A DNA stretch of 64,000 nucleotides, taken from the NCBI RefSeq assembly GCF_900109265.1, contig NZ_FNZM01000005.1:310001-374000 (forward strand), written 5' to 3'. The notes below the pieces were generated by a model. That model was given only the letters and a program-made list of their open reading frames with translations, was not told where the DNA came from and made no database searches. Source of the stretch: Paraburkholderia tropica (GTDB lineage: Bacteria > Pseudomonadota > Gammaproteobacteria > Burkholderiales > Burkholderiaceae). Made by a program: the position numbers and the translations under genes. Positions 12,208 through 21,601 of this stretch are shown here, in pieces (the first letter of the stretch is position 1; the number at the start of each line of letters is the position of its first letter).

Positions 12208-13658
12208 GGGGCGATACGAATGAGCAGGAGCATACCCGGTACGGCGAGCAGCGTGCAGACGACGAAGTAATCGAACCAGCCAATTTTAGCGACGACATAA
12301 CCGCTCGCGGCGGACGCGAGCGTGCGCGGAATCGAGGCGAGGCTCGTGAACAGCGCGAACTGCGTGGCGGTGTAGCGCGGATCGGTGGTGCTGGCGATAT
12401 AGGCGGTGAACGCGGCGAGCGTGAGGCCGGTCGCGAAGGTCTCGAAGCCGTAGACGAGCGCGAGCGCCACCGCGCGCGGATCGAGCGTGAGCTGCGTGTG
12501 CGCGCCGAACACGCTCGCGATCTGCGTGACGCCGTGGCTCACTGCGAGCACGACGTCGTAGATCGCCGCGAGCGACGGCGAGCCCGGTCCGAGCTGCGCG
12601 AGCCACGCGAAGCCGAGCGTCGAAATCATCTGCAGGAAACCGAAGATCCACAAGCCGCGCCCGATGCCGATCTTTACCAGCGCGATGCCGCCGAGAATGC
12701 CGCCCGCGAGACTCGCGCCGAACGCGGTCATCTTGGCGATCACGCCGATCTCGGTGCGCGAATAGCCGATGTCGAGAAAGAACGACGTCGAGAGCGTGGT
12801 CGCCATCGTGTCGCCGAGCTTGTAAAGGAAGATGAACGCGAGCACGAACAGCGCGGCGGCGAGGCCGTCGCGGTTCACGAATTCGGCGAACGGCTGCACG
12901 ATGGCTTCGCGCAGATTCTTCGGCGGCGCGCCGTGAATCTCCGGCTCCGTCACGACCAGCGAGAGGATCATGCCGGGAATCATGAACGCCGCCGTGACGA
13001 CGAACACCGTGCTCCACGGCAGGTGATCGGAGAGGATCAGCGCGAGCGAGCCGGGCACGAGCGCCGCGATCTTGTACGCGTTCACGTGGACCGCGTTGCC
13101 CAGACCCTGTTCGGTGTCCTTGAGCAGTTCGCGCCGGTAGGCGTCGACCGAAATGTCCTGGCTCGCGCCGAAGAACGCCACCAGCGCGGTGAGCGCGGCG
13201 ACGGTCCAGATCGACTCTTTCGGGGAGACGAAACCGAGCGCGGCGATCGCGCCCGCCACGAGTATCTGCGTGACCAGCATCCAGCCGCGGCGGCGTCCGG
13301 GCTTCCAGCCCGGCAGACGCGGCACGTAGCGGTCCATCAGCGGCGCCCAGACGAATTTCCAGGTATAGGGAAACTGGATCAGCGCGAAGAGGCCGATTTC
13401 CTTGAGATTGACGCCCTCGGAGCGCAGCCACGCCTGCACCAGATAGACGAGCGTGAAGAGCGGCAGCCCCGAGGTGAAGCCCAGAAACACGCAGATCAGC
13501 ATGTGCGTGTTCAGGTACGCGCGCCAGCCCGGATGGTCTTCGTGAGCCGACAGGTCGTGCGCGTCGTGAGCGCCAACGTCGTGCGTGTCGTGCGCGTCGG
13601 GCGCGTGGCGCGCCTCGTGTGCGTCCTGCTTGGTGGCCTCTTGGGGCGGATTCGGCAT
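12189..13658 (-). CDS. ampG: AmpG-family muropeptide MFS transporter
   Basis: Inner-membrane major facilitator that imports GlcNAc-anhydroMurNAc peptides for cell-wall recycling. It has 489 residues and about 12 to 14 predicted helices. The family signatures G-F-T-S-G-L-P-L-F in the first helix, the W-A-P-L-M-D-R-Y loop and A-S-Q-D-I-S-V-D-A-Y-R are readable. About 40 residues before the first helix form an unusual His/Asp-rich cytoplasmic tail. It lies 68 bases after metW in the same direction and overlaps the M48 peptidase gene at its 3' end. Confidence 0.9.
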   Translation of the reverse strand: MPNPPQEATKQDAHEARHAPDAHDTHDVGAHDAHDLSAHEDHPGWRAYLNTHMLICVFLGFTSGLPLFTLVYLVQAWLRSEGVNLKEIGLFALIQFPYTWKFVWAPLMDRYVPRLPGWKPGRRRGWMLVTQILVAGAIAALGFVSPKESIWTVAALTALVAFFGASQDISVDAYRRELLKDTEQGLGNAVHVNAYKIAALVPGSLALILSDHLPWSTVFVVTAAFMIPGMILSLVVTEPEIHGAPPKNLREAIVQPFAEFVNRDGLAAALFVLAFIFLYKLGDTMATTLSTSFFLDIGYSRTEIGVIAKMTAFGASLAGGILGGIALVKIGIGRGLWIFGFLQMISTLGFAWLAQLGPGSPSLAAIYDVVLAVSHGVTQIASVFGAHTQLTLDPRAVALALVYGFETFATGLTLAAFTAYIASTTDPRYTATQFALFTSLASIPRTLASAASGYVVAKIGWFDYFVVCTLLAVPGMLLLIRIAPWRNRS

Positions 13659-13726
13659 GTCGTCGGGCGGCGGCGCGTGTGTATCGAGATGAATTCGGCG
13701 AGAAACGCGCGGCGCCGGTCCCGGCG

Positions 13727-14335
13727 TCAGCGTTTCTTCACGCGATAGACCGCAAGACTACCACGCCAGTTCACACCCCAACGCACGGTCTGGCCCCCAT
13801 GCAGCACGGCGCGATCGAGAATTTCGATGCCGACTTCGGGCGCGAGCGCCTCGAAATCCTTCACCGTGAGCACGCGCACGTTCGGCGTGTTGTGCCATTG
13901 GTAGGGCAGCGACTTCGAGACCGGCATGCGACCGCGCAGGACCGAAAGCCGGTGCGGCCAGTAACCGAAATTCGGGAACGAGACGATGCATTCCTTGCCC
14001 ACGCGCGCCGTCTCGCGCAGGATCGCGGCGGTCTGGTGAATGGTCTGCAGCGTCTGCGAAAGAATCGCGAAATCGAAACTCGCGTCTTCGAACAGGCGCA
14101 AGCCGTCTTCCAGATTCTGCTGGATCACGTTGATGCCGTTCTTCGTCGAGGCGAGCACGCCCGCGTCGTTGATCTCGATGCCGTAGCCCGTGCATTCGAG
14201 CTCTTCGGAGAGCAGCGAAAGCAGCGCGCCGTCGCCGCAGCCGAGGTCGAGCACCTTCGAGCGCGGTTCGATCCAGCGCGCGATGGTGCGGAAGTCGGGA
14301 CGGGCGGAAAGACTGTCGAAAGCGCTCTGGTTCAT
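13727..14335 (-). CDS. metW: Methionine biosynthesis protein MetW
   Basis: Methyltransferase-fold protein that partners MetX in homoserine acylation. It has 202 residues. The SAM-type glycine motif [11 protein letters not shown] lies at about 28-38, followed by the MetW signatures G-I-E-I-N-D and Q-N-L-E-D-G-L. The start overlaps the metX stop as ATGA, a classic translational coupling. In beta-proteobacteria and pseudomonads metW is found fixed behind metX, which supports the name. Confidence 0.95.
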   Translation of the reverse strand: MNQSAFDSLSARPDFRTIARWIEPRSKVLDLGCGDGALLSLLSEELECTGYGIEINDAGVLASTKNGINVIQQNLEDGLRLFEDASFDFAILSQTLQTIHQTAAILRETARVGKECIVSFPNFGYWPHRLSVLRGRMPVSKSLPYQWHNTPNVRVLTVKDFEALAPEVGIEILDRAVLHGGQTVRWGVNWRGSLAVYRVKKR

Positions 14336-15477
14336 GCGCCCACCTCAGCAGCAATGCGTTCGTAATAGGCGCGCACCACGTTGTGATAGCGCGCGTCGTC
14401 GAGCAGGAAGGCGTCGTGGCCGTGCGGCGCGTCGATTTCCGCGTAGGTCACCTGACGATTGTGATCGAGCAGCGCCTTCACGAGTTCGCGCGAGCGCGCG
14501 GGCGCGAAACGCCAGTCCGTCGAGAAGCTCGCCACGAAATATTTCGCTTTCGTGTGCGCGAGCGCGCGGGTCAGGTCGCCGTCGAAGGTGCGGGCGGGAT
14601 CGAAGTAATCGAGCGCGCGCGTGATCAGCAGATAGGTGTTGGCGTCGAAGTAGTCGGCGAACTTGTCGCCCTGGTAGCGCAGATACGACTCCACTTCGAA
14701 CTCCACGTCGAAGTTGAAGTTGTACTCGTTCTGCGCGCCCTCGGCGCGGCGCAGCGCGCGGCCGAATTTTTCGGCCATGTCGTCGTCGGAGAGATAGGTG
14801 ATGTGCCCGATCATGCGCGCGACGCGCAGGCCGCGCTTCGGCTTCACGTCGTGCGCGTAGTAGTCGCCGCCGTGGAAGTCCGGGTCCGAGAGGATCGACG
14901 AGCGCGCCACTTCGTTGAACGCGATGTTCTGCGCGGAGAGCTTGGGCGTGGAGGCGATCACCAGACAGTGGCCGAGGCGGTCCGGATAGCGCAGGCTCCA
15001 GGCCAGCGCCTGCATGCCGCCGAGGCTGCCGCCCATCACCGCCGCGAACTTCTCGATGCCGAAGCGATCGGCCACGCGCGCCTGCGCGTCGACCCAGTCT
15101 TCGACCGTCACGACGGGAAATTTCGCGCCCCAGGGCTTGCCGGTGGCGGGATCGATGCTCATCGGGCCGGTCGAGCCGAAGCACGAGCCCAGATTGTTCA
15201 CGCCGATCACGAAGAAGCGGTTGGTGTCGAGCGGCTTGCCCGGCCCGACCATGTTGTCCCACCAGCCGACGTCTTTGGGGTTGTCCGCGTAGACGCCCGC
15301 GACGTGGTGCGACGCATTGAGCGCGTGACAGACGAGCACCGCGTTGCTGCGGGCGGCATTGAGCGTGCCGTAGGTTTCGACCACGAGGTCGTACCCGGCC
15401 AGCGCCGTGCCGTTCTGCAGTTGCAGAGGCTCGTCGAAATGCAGTGTTTGAGGAGCGACGATGCCGATCGATTCCAT
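14332..15477 (-). CDS. metX: Homoserine O-acyltransferase MetX
   Basis: Cytoplasmic alpha/beta-hydrolase enzyme that acylates homoserine in the first committed step of methionine synthesis. From the ATG at 15477 it has 381 residues, the family length. The catalytic serine Ser151 sits in G-G-S-L-G-G, with the Asp in F-S-T-D-W-R-F and the His in A-P-H-G-H-D-A-F. The frame remains open upstream, but an AGGCGG ribosome binding site six bases before this ATG and the family N-terminus decide the start. Beta-proteobacterial MetX proteins paired with MetW are often succinyl- rather than acetyl-transferases; I cannot settle this by eye. Expression is probably controlled by the SAM-II RNA upstream. Confidence 0.96.
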   Translation of the reverse strand: MESIGIVAPQTLHFDEPLQLQNGTALAGYDLVVETYGTLNAARSNAVLVCHALNASHHVAGVYADNPKDVGWWDNMVGPGKPLDTNRFFVIGVNNLGSCFGSTGPMSIDPATGKPWGAKFPVVTVEDWVDAQARVADRFGIEKFAAVMGGSLGGMQALAWSLRYPDRLGHCLVIASTPKLSAQNIAFNEVARSSILSDPDFHGGDYYAHDVKPKRGLRVARMIGHITYLSDDDMAEKFGRALRRAEGAQNEYNFNFDVEFEVESYLRYQGDKFADYFDANTYLLITRALDYFDPARTFDGDLTRALAHTKAKYFVASFSTDWRFAPARSRELVKALLDHNRQVTYAEIDAPHGHDAFLLDDARYHNVVRAYYERIAAEVGA

Positions 15478-15567
15478 TCGTTCCGCCTGTGTTTTTCGGG
15501 CGGCTAAACGGTGTCGGCGAGCGCGGAGTGCGAAGGAGTTGGCGCAGCTGACGACCTCTTTAGCCGC
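15475..15567 (-). promoter_or_regulatory. Candidate expression platform of the metX riboswitch (SD-sequestering switch)
   Basis: Two competing pairings exist on the transcript. GCGGCTAAA (15567-15559), which is the P2 part of the SAM-II aptamer, is exactly complementary to TTTAGCCGC (15508-15500). The latter contains CCGCC (15503-15499), which can instead pair with GGCGG (15487-15483), part of the metX Shine-Dalgarno AGGCGG (15488-15483). In the model, SAM binding locks GCGGCTAAA into P2, frees CCGCC and hides the ribosome binding site. The complementarity is seen directly; the mechanism is inferred. Confidence 0.6.
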
Positions 15568-15640
15568 ATTTATATCGAACTCCGGGCCCATGCCGTGGGA
15601 GTTCACGCGCCCGCAATCGAGTCAGCAAATCGGCGCGTGG
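15555..15640 (-). ncRNA. SAM-II (SAM_alpha) riboswitch aptamer upstream of metX
   Basis: Read on the minus strand, an 8-bp P1 helix pairs CACGCGCC (15639-15632) with GGCGCGTG (15611-15604). The loop opens with GATTTG (15631-15626), the conserved L1 of this class, and ends with TTGCG (15616-15612). The latter can form the P2 pseudoknot with TGCGG (15568-15564), helped by G-T pairs. P2 runs into the hallmark GCTAAA (15564-15559), after an A-rich L3 (ATAAA). Between P1 and L3 an additional hairpin is inserted: AACTCC (15603-15598) with GGAGTT (15583-15578). SAM-II RNAs bind S-adenosylmethionine and repress methionine synthesis genes, which fits metX as the target. The class call is by eye from motif order and placement. 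Confidence 0.85.
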
Positions 15641-15781
15641 GTGAAGCAAGTGAAGGCAGAGTATAGCGGAAAATGCCGGCGTCAATGCGGCGGACGGGTT
15701 GTCGCTGGAGCGGCGCGCGGGCGGGCGGCGTGCGATGCCGCCGCCCTTACGACGCTGTATCAGCGCAACCCCAACGCAAGC

Positions 15782-16375
15782 TCAGCCGCCGTTCGGATGC
15801 GTGTTGCGCCAGCGCCGCAGCCCGAAGGCGGCGACGATCATCAGGATGCCGTAGAGCACGGCGTAGGCGGCGATCACCCAGATCAGCGAGAGCGCGCCCG
15901 CGCCCGGAAACATGACGATGAAGAAGCCCACGGCGGCGGAGAGCAGGCCCGAGAGGCCGACCGCCCACGGATGCGCGATCGCGCGGCGGTACTGGAACGC
16001 GTAGATGATTTCGAAGACGCCGACCGCGAGCGCCCAGAAGCCGATGATCATCACCAGCACGATGGCCGTCTCGCCGGGCCAGAAGAGCGCCACGAGACCC
16101 GCGATCACGCCGATCAGCCCGACCACGACGTAGGTCCAGCGCCGCGTGCCGCCGCCGCGCGCGCCGTAGAGCAGCGCGAACGCGCCGTCGACGATCGCAT
16201 AGGCGCCCCAGACGATGGCGAGCGTGATGACGGTGAAGCCGGGCCACATGAAGGCGAGCACGCCGAACACGATGGCGGCGATGCCGCGCGCGAGCAGCCA
16301 GCCCCAGTGCGCGGACAGGCCCGCGAGGATGGACAGGGCGGCGGGAGGAATGGGACGGGTGTCGGGACGGTTCAT
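15782..16375 (-). CDS. HdeD-like DUF308 membrane protein
   Basis: Inner-membrane protein of the HdeD/DUF308 family, 197 residues with six predicted helices arranged as repeated pairs, each with the G-(x)n-F/W-P-G pattern (for example F-M-W-P-G-F-T, F-W-P-G-E-T and V-M-F-P-G-A-G). HdeD in E. coli is linked to acid resistance, but the role of family members in Burkholderia is not established. It is a single gene on the minus strand between the metX leader and slmA, with no clear operon partner. Confidence 0.88.
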   Translation of the reverse strand: MNRPDTRPIPPAALSILAGLSAHWGWLLARGIAAIVFGVLAFMWPGFTVITLAIVWGAYAIVDGAFALLYGARGGGTRRWTYVVVGLIGVIAGLVALFWPGETAIVLVMIIGFWALAVGVFEIIYAFQYRRAIAHPWAVGLSGLLSAAVGFFIVMFPGAGALSLIWVIAAYAVLYGILMIVAAFGLRRWRNTHPNGG

Positions 16376-16478
16376 GCGTTCTTCTCCTTACGGGCGGAAA
16401 CGAAGCGCACGGCCGCGACAGGCGATAAGACGCGCCGAACGTGCCGCAAAACAGGCGGAAAGAGCGGGCGCGGCCGCG

Positions 16479-17165
16479 CTACTGAAGAATCACGCGAATC
16501 TGCTCGTCGGCGTGCTCGCTGGGCGAGCGTGTGAAGCCGCTTTGCGCGTAACGGTGCCAGCAGCCGATCACGTAGCGCACCACCAGATTCGCGCGCACCG
16601 CCGGATCGTAACCTTTTGGCGCGGCCGCTGCGCCGGGGTTGGCCGACGCGCTCTCCGCGAGTTCGGCGATGCCCACGCGCAGGCACTGGCGCAGCGTGGC
16701 CTCGATGCGGTCGAGCATCTGGTTCACGCGTTCGGCGAGGCGCTCGTGCTCGCCCACCAGCGCTTCGCAGGTCAGCACGCGCGTCATGCCGGCATTTTTC
16801 GCCGAAAACTGGACCAGCATCAAGGCAATGGCGCGCGCCTGCAAAACGCCGCTCGGCTCCTTCGCGACGATCTGGTTCACGAGCGCGAACAGCGTCTGCT
16901 CGATGAAGTCGATCAGCCCTTCGTACATCTGCGCCTTGCTCGCGAAATGGCGATACAGCGCCGCTTCGGAGACGCCCAGCTTCGCGGCGAGCGCGGCGGT
17001 GGTGATCTTCTCGCCGCGCGGCGCTTCCAGCATGGCGGCGAGCGTCTGGAGAATGTGCACGCGGCGCTCGCCCGGCTTCGGACGGCTGGCGCGGCGCGGC
17101 GGTGCGTCGGCTGAGTCCGGTGATTCTGCTGCTACGACTGCGTCACGCGTTTCGGTCGGCTGCAT
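16479..17165 (-). CDS. slmA: Nucleoid occlusion factor SlmA (TetR family)
   Basis: DNA-binding protein that blocks FtsZ ring assembly over unsegregated chromosome. It has 228 residues: a TetR-type N-terminal helix-turn-helix (A-L-A-A-K-L-G-V-S-E-A-A-L-Y-R-H-F at about 57-73) and a helical ligand or FtsZ-binding domain. Signatures K-P-G-E-R-R and F-A-S-K-A-Q-M-Y-E-G-L-I-D-F-I-E match SlmA. It is about 30 residues longer than the E. coli protein because of an acidic and basic N-terminal extension. It lies 190 bases after the HAD gene in the same direction. Confidence 0.88.
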   Translation of the reverse strand: MQPTETRDAVVAAESPDSADAPPRRASRPKPGERRVHILQTLAAMLEAPRGEKITTAALAAKLGVSEAALYRHFASKAQMYEGLIDFIEQTLFALVNQIVAKEPSGVLQARAIALMLVQFSAKNAGMTRVLTCEALVGEHERLAERVNQMLDRIEATLRQCLRVGIAELAESASANPGAAAAPKGYDPAVRANLVVRYVIGCWHRYAQSGFTRSPSEHADEQIRVILQ

Positions 17166-17354
17166 GAATGTCGCCCCTGAGTCCGGATCGCGGCCCGCGG
17201 CGAGTCCGCCGGGCCGTCGAATCTTGCGGTGTGGTGTGCGTCCGGATGCGCGCTGGCGTCAGCGCCGGCTCCGGATTCGTGTGCTGCGTGCTGCATGACG
17301 CGCCCGTGGTCCGTCGGGCGCGGCGCGGTCGGCGTTCGCTGTTGGCGTTCGCGG

Positions 17355-18146
17355 TCAGTCTGTTACGTGCCGATACGTGCCGGTGAAGCTGCGCGGTGGC
17401 TTGCGCGATTGGCCCCGCAGTTGCCCTGTCCGCAGTCCGCGTCCCAGCGATTTTAGCGAACGAATGCGATGGTCGACATAGTGAGGCCGCCCGCCGCGTG
17501 CGAGCGCTGCGGGAAGGTGGCCGGTGATCCACACCGTCTGGATGCCGAGGCGGCGGTAGCGCTTCAGATGCCCGCGCGTGTCCTCGACGAGAATCGCGTC
17601 CTCGAAGGCCACGCCGATGTCGCGCAGCGTCTTGCGCAGCATCGACGCATCGGGCTTGGCGCGCCAGCGCTCGCGCGTGCGCATGTGCTCGATGGCCAGC
17701 ACGCGCTCGAAGATCCGCTCGATGCCGAGCGCGTCGAGCACCGCGTGGGCGTACCCGGTCGGACCATTGGTTAGCACGATCTTGCGGCCGGGCAACGCGC
17801 GCAGGATGCGCGCGAGGCCGCGCTCCGCGTGCAGCATGGCGCTCAGATCGTCGAAGGTGTGGACGACCTTGAGGAAATCGTGCGGATCGATGGCGTGGTG
17901 GCGCAGCAGGCCGAGCAGCGCCGCGCCGTAGCGGTGCGTGTAGCTCGTGCGCAGATGGTTCGCGACGTCGCGGCTCACGCCCAGCGAGTCGATGATGTAC
18001 TGCGTCATGCCGCGGTTGATGGCCGGAAAGACCGCGCGCGACGCGCCGTGCAGCGTGTTGTCGAGGTCGAACAGCCAGACGGGGCGGTGTGCGGCGCGCG
18101 TCGGCCGCCGCCTGGGCGACCTGGACTGCGGGCGATTCACGTTCAT
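17355..18146 (-). CDS. HAD-superfamily pyrimidine 5'-nucleotidase-like hydrolase
   Basis: Cytoplasmic HAD phosphatase, 263 residues from the ATG at 18146. Motif I is W-L-F-D-L-D-N-T-L with Asp27 as nucleophile and Asp29 as acid-base. Motif II is in L-T-N-G-P, and motif IV includes I-L-V-E-D-T. This is the SDT1/YjjG-like group often annotated as pyrimidine 5'-nucleotidase; the substrate is not proved. The last 45 or so residues are basic and probably disordered. It follows argB by 50 bases, a linkage seen in related genomes. No good Shine-Dalgarno precedes the start, so the start is tentative. Confidence 0.88.
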   Translation of the reverse strand: MNVNRPQSRSPRRRPTRAAHRPVWLFDLDNTLHGASRAVFPAINRGMTQYIIDSLGVSRDVANHLRTSYTHRYGAALLGLLRHHAIDPHDFLKVVHTFDDLSAMLHAERGLARILRALPGRKIVLTNGPTGYAHAVLDALGIERIFERVLAIEHMRTRERWRAKPDASMLRKTLRDIGVAFEDAILVEDTRGHLKRYRRLGIQTVWITGHLPAALARGGRPHYVDHRIRSLKSLGRGLRTGQLRGQSRKPPRSFTGTYRHVTD

Positions 18147-18196
18147 GGGGGAGACAGCGTTGGCGGCGCGCGAGGCGCCGCCAACGCAGAGGGGCG

Positions 18197-19485
<1,289 letters not shown>

Positions 19486-19749
19486 ATGACCGCCTCCAGG
19501 CCCCACGCCGCCACGCAGTCCGCGACTCGGGACACCTCTTCGGACACGACCCGCAGCGTCCGCTGTCCGCGCTGCGGCAACCGCTTCGACTGCGGCCGCC
19601 ACGCCGAGCCGTTCGACTGCTGGTGCAAGTCGCTGCCTGCATTGCCCGCGAGCCAGCTCGATCCGCGCGGCCGCTGTCTGTGTCCCGAATGTCTCGCCGC
19701 CGCGGTCGCCTCGGGGCAGGCGCCGTCTGGAGGCGCGCAGCGCCGCTGA
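19486..19749 (+). CDS. Cysteine-rich CWC family protein
   Basis: Small protein of 87 residues with the CWC pattern (PF14375). Cysteines at 27, 30, 36, 45, 47, 64, 66 and 69 form CxxC, CWC and CLCxxC clusters that probably bind zinc. The function of the family is unknown. A GAGGAG ribosome binding site precedes the ATG. The N-terminal 24 residues are Thr/Ser-rich and probably unstructured. It faces the glycosyltransferase-like gene convergently. Confidence 0.85.
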   Translation: MTASRPHAATQSATRDTSSDTTRSVRCPRCGNRFDCGRHAEPFDCWCKSLPALPASQLDPRGRCLCPECLAAAVASGQAPSGGAQRR

Positions 19750-19805
19750 CGCCGTGCGCCGGTTCGTCGAACCGGGCCAAATCGAGCCTCTGAATGGACC
19801 CCGGC

Positions 19806-21470
19806 CTAAGCGAGCGCCTCGCGATGCGCTCGCGCGAGCCCGGCCAGATCGGCGCTGACGGCGTCGAGCACGGGCTGCCAGTCGCGGAACTGCTTCTGCC
19901 GATACAGCGTGGTGTTCGGATACCACGGGCTGTCACGGCGATCGAGCTGCCAGACCCAATGCGGATTCACGTCGAGCAGCACCCACGCGCGCTTGCCGAG
20001 CGCGCCCGCCAGATGCGCCGCCGACGTACACACCGAAATCACCAGATCGAGTCCGTCGACGAAGGCGGCGGTGTCGTCGAAGTCCGGCCATTCGGCGCTG
20101 TAATCGGCGATCTCGAAGCCCGCCGCGCGCGCCGCGTCGACATCGGCTTGCGCGCCCGGCTGCAGCGAGTAGAACGCCACGTCGGCGTGCATGCCCGCGA
20201 ACGCCTGCGCGAAGCGCTCCAGCCCGACGCGCCGGAACGGATTGCGTTGATGCGTGAGGCTGCCGGTCCAGGCGAGGCCGACTTTCAGGCGGCGCTCGCC
20301 GGCATCGTCGGCGAGCCGCTTGCGCCAGTAAGCGGCGCGCGCCGGATCGGGCGCGAGATAGGCGGCGGGGCCGGGAATGGTGTCGTCGCGCGTCTCGAAG
20401 AGGAACGGCAGGCTCAGCAGCGACACCTCGCAGTCATACGGCGGCAGCGCTTCGACCGGACCGCCCGCGCAATAGAGATCGCAGTGGGCGCCGAGGCTGC
20501 GCGAGAGCAGCGCGCCCATCTGCGGAAACGAATTCCAGACCAGTTTGCCGCCTTCGCGATGCACGCGTTCGGCGAGCATCGGCACGTAGCGGGCGAACTG
20601 CAGCAGGTCGCCCATGCCCTGTTCGCCCCATAGCAGCAGCGTGCGCCCGGCGAGCGGTTCGCCACGCCATTGCGGTTTCGGAAACGCGGGCCGTCCCGCC
20701 GCGAGTTCGCGCGAACCTTGCCAGCGCAGTTCGTGTCCGGCCCAGCCTTCGGCATACCCGCCGCGCACGAGCCGCAGAATCGCCAGATTGAAACGCGACG
20801 AAGCCCCGTTGGGCGCATACTCGCAGGCGGCGCGCGCCATGCGTTCCGCTTCGTCCCAGTCTTGCGCTTCCTTGCATACCATCGCGTAGTTGTTGAGCGC
20901 GAGCGGGTCGTGCGGCGCGAGCGCGACGGCCCGCCGGGCTGCGTCATGAGGTCGCGCAAGATCGATGTCGGTCGGACGCAGCAACGCGAGGTTGACCCAT
21001 GCCCGACTGTCGTTCGGATCGGCCGCGACGGCTTCTTCGAGAAGCCAATCGATCTCGCTTCTCTCAGAATTGATAAGCATCAAAGAGATTGCAAGATTGT
21101 TGCGAAGATTTGGAAACGTTTGGTCGATTGCAAGCGCGCGGCGGTATGGTTCGACGGCATCGGCATGACGATTCGCGAATTGCAGGGCCAGTCCGGCGGC
21201 GAACTGCGCCGCCGCGCGAGCGGGTGCGAGACGGGCCGCGGCCAGCGCAATCCGCAGCGCGGCGTGGGCTTTGGCGGGATCCTTCACCTCGGCGGCGATG
21301 CCGACCAGCGCGTCGTCGCCGAGCGCGAGCAGCGTGGCGCGCGTATTGGTTAGCAGTGCAATGGCTTCTTTGGAAGCCGTCTGTGCCGGGTCCGCCCGCA
21401 CGGCGGCATCGACGAAATCGAGGAAGAGATTCCTTACCGGCTGAAGCGGATCGTGAGTATCCGTTTGCAT
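19806..21470 (-). CDS. TPR protein with a C-terminal glycosyltransferase-like domain
   Basis: A 554-residue protein. About residues 60-250 are alpha-helical TPR repeats (for example A-V-E-P-Y-R-R-A-L-A-I-D and A-E-R-M-A-R-A-A-C-E-Y-A-P). About 270-545 resemble a GT-B fold of the heptosyltransferase or SPINDLY-like type, with W-G-E-Q-G-M-G-D near 290 and S-V-C-T-S-A-A-H-L-A-G-A-L-G-K near 495. Such fusions are often near flagellar or polysaccharide genes and are thought to modify proteins or glycans, but here there is no such neighbour. The substrate is unknown. Confidence 0.82.
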   Translation of the reverse strand: MQTDTHDPLQPVRNLFLDFVDAAVRADPAQTASKEAIALLTNTRATLLALGDDALVGIAAEVKDPAKAHAALRIALAAARLAPARAAAQFAAGLALQFANRHADAVEPYRRALAIDQTFPNLRNNLAISLMLINSERSEIDWLLEEAVAADPNDSRAWVNLALLRPTDIDLARPHDAARRAVALAPHDPLALNNYAMVCKEAQDWDEAERMARAACEYAPNGASSRFNLAILRLVRGGYAEGWAGHELRWQGSRELAAGRPAFPKPQWRGEPLAGRTLLLWGEQGMGDLLQFARYVPMLAERVHREGGKLVWNSFPQMGALLSRSLGAHCDLYCAGGPVEALPPYDCEVSLLSLPFLFETRDDTIPGPAAYLAPDPARAAYWRKRLADDAGERRLKVGLAWTGSLTHQRNPFRRVGLERFAQAFAGMHADVAFYSLQPGAQADVDAARAAGFEIADYSAEWPDFDDTAAFVDGLDLVISVCTSAAHLAGALGKRAWVLLDVNPHWVWQLDRRDSPWYPNTTLYRQKQFRDWQPVLDAVSADLAGLARAHREALA

Positions 21471-21601
21471 GTTTTATTGGCCTTAGATGATTAACGCGGC
21501 TTCAGGCAAATCTATTTCGAGCAGATTCGACTATGAGCAATATTCAAACAAAGCTGCTCAGGTTAAGGAATCGGACAAGTACGAACAGGTAAACTGACAG
21601 C

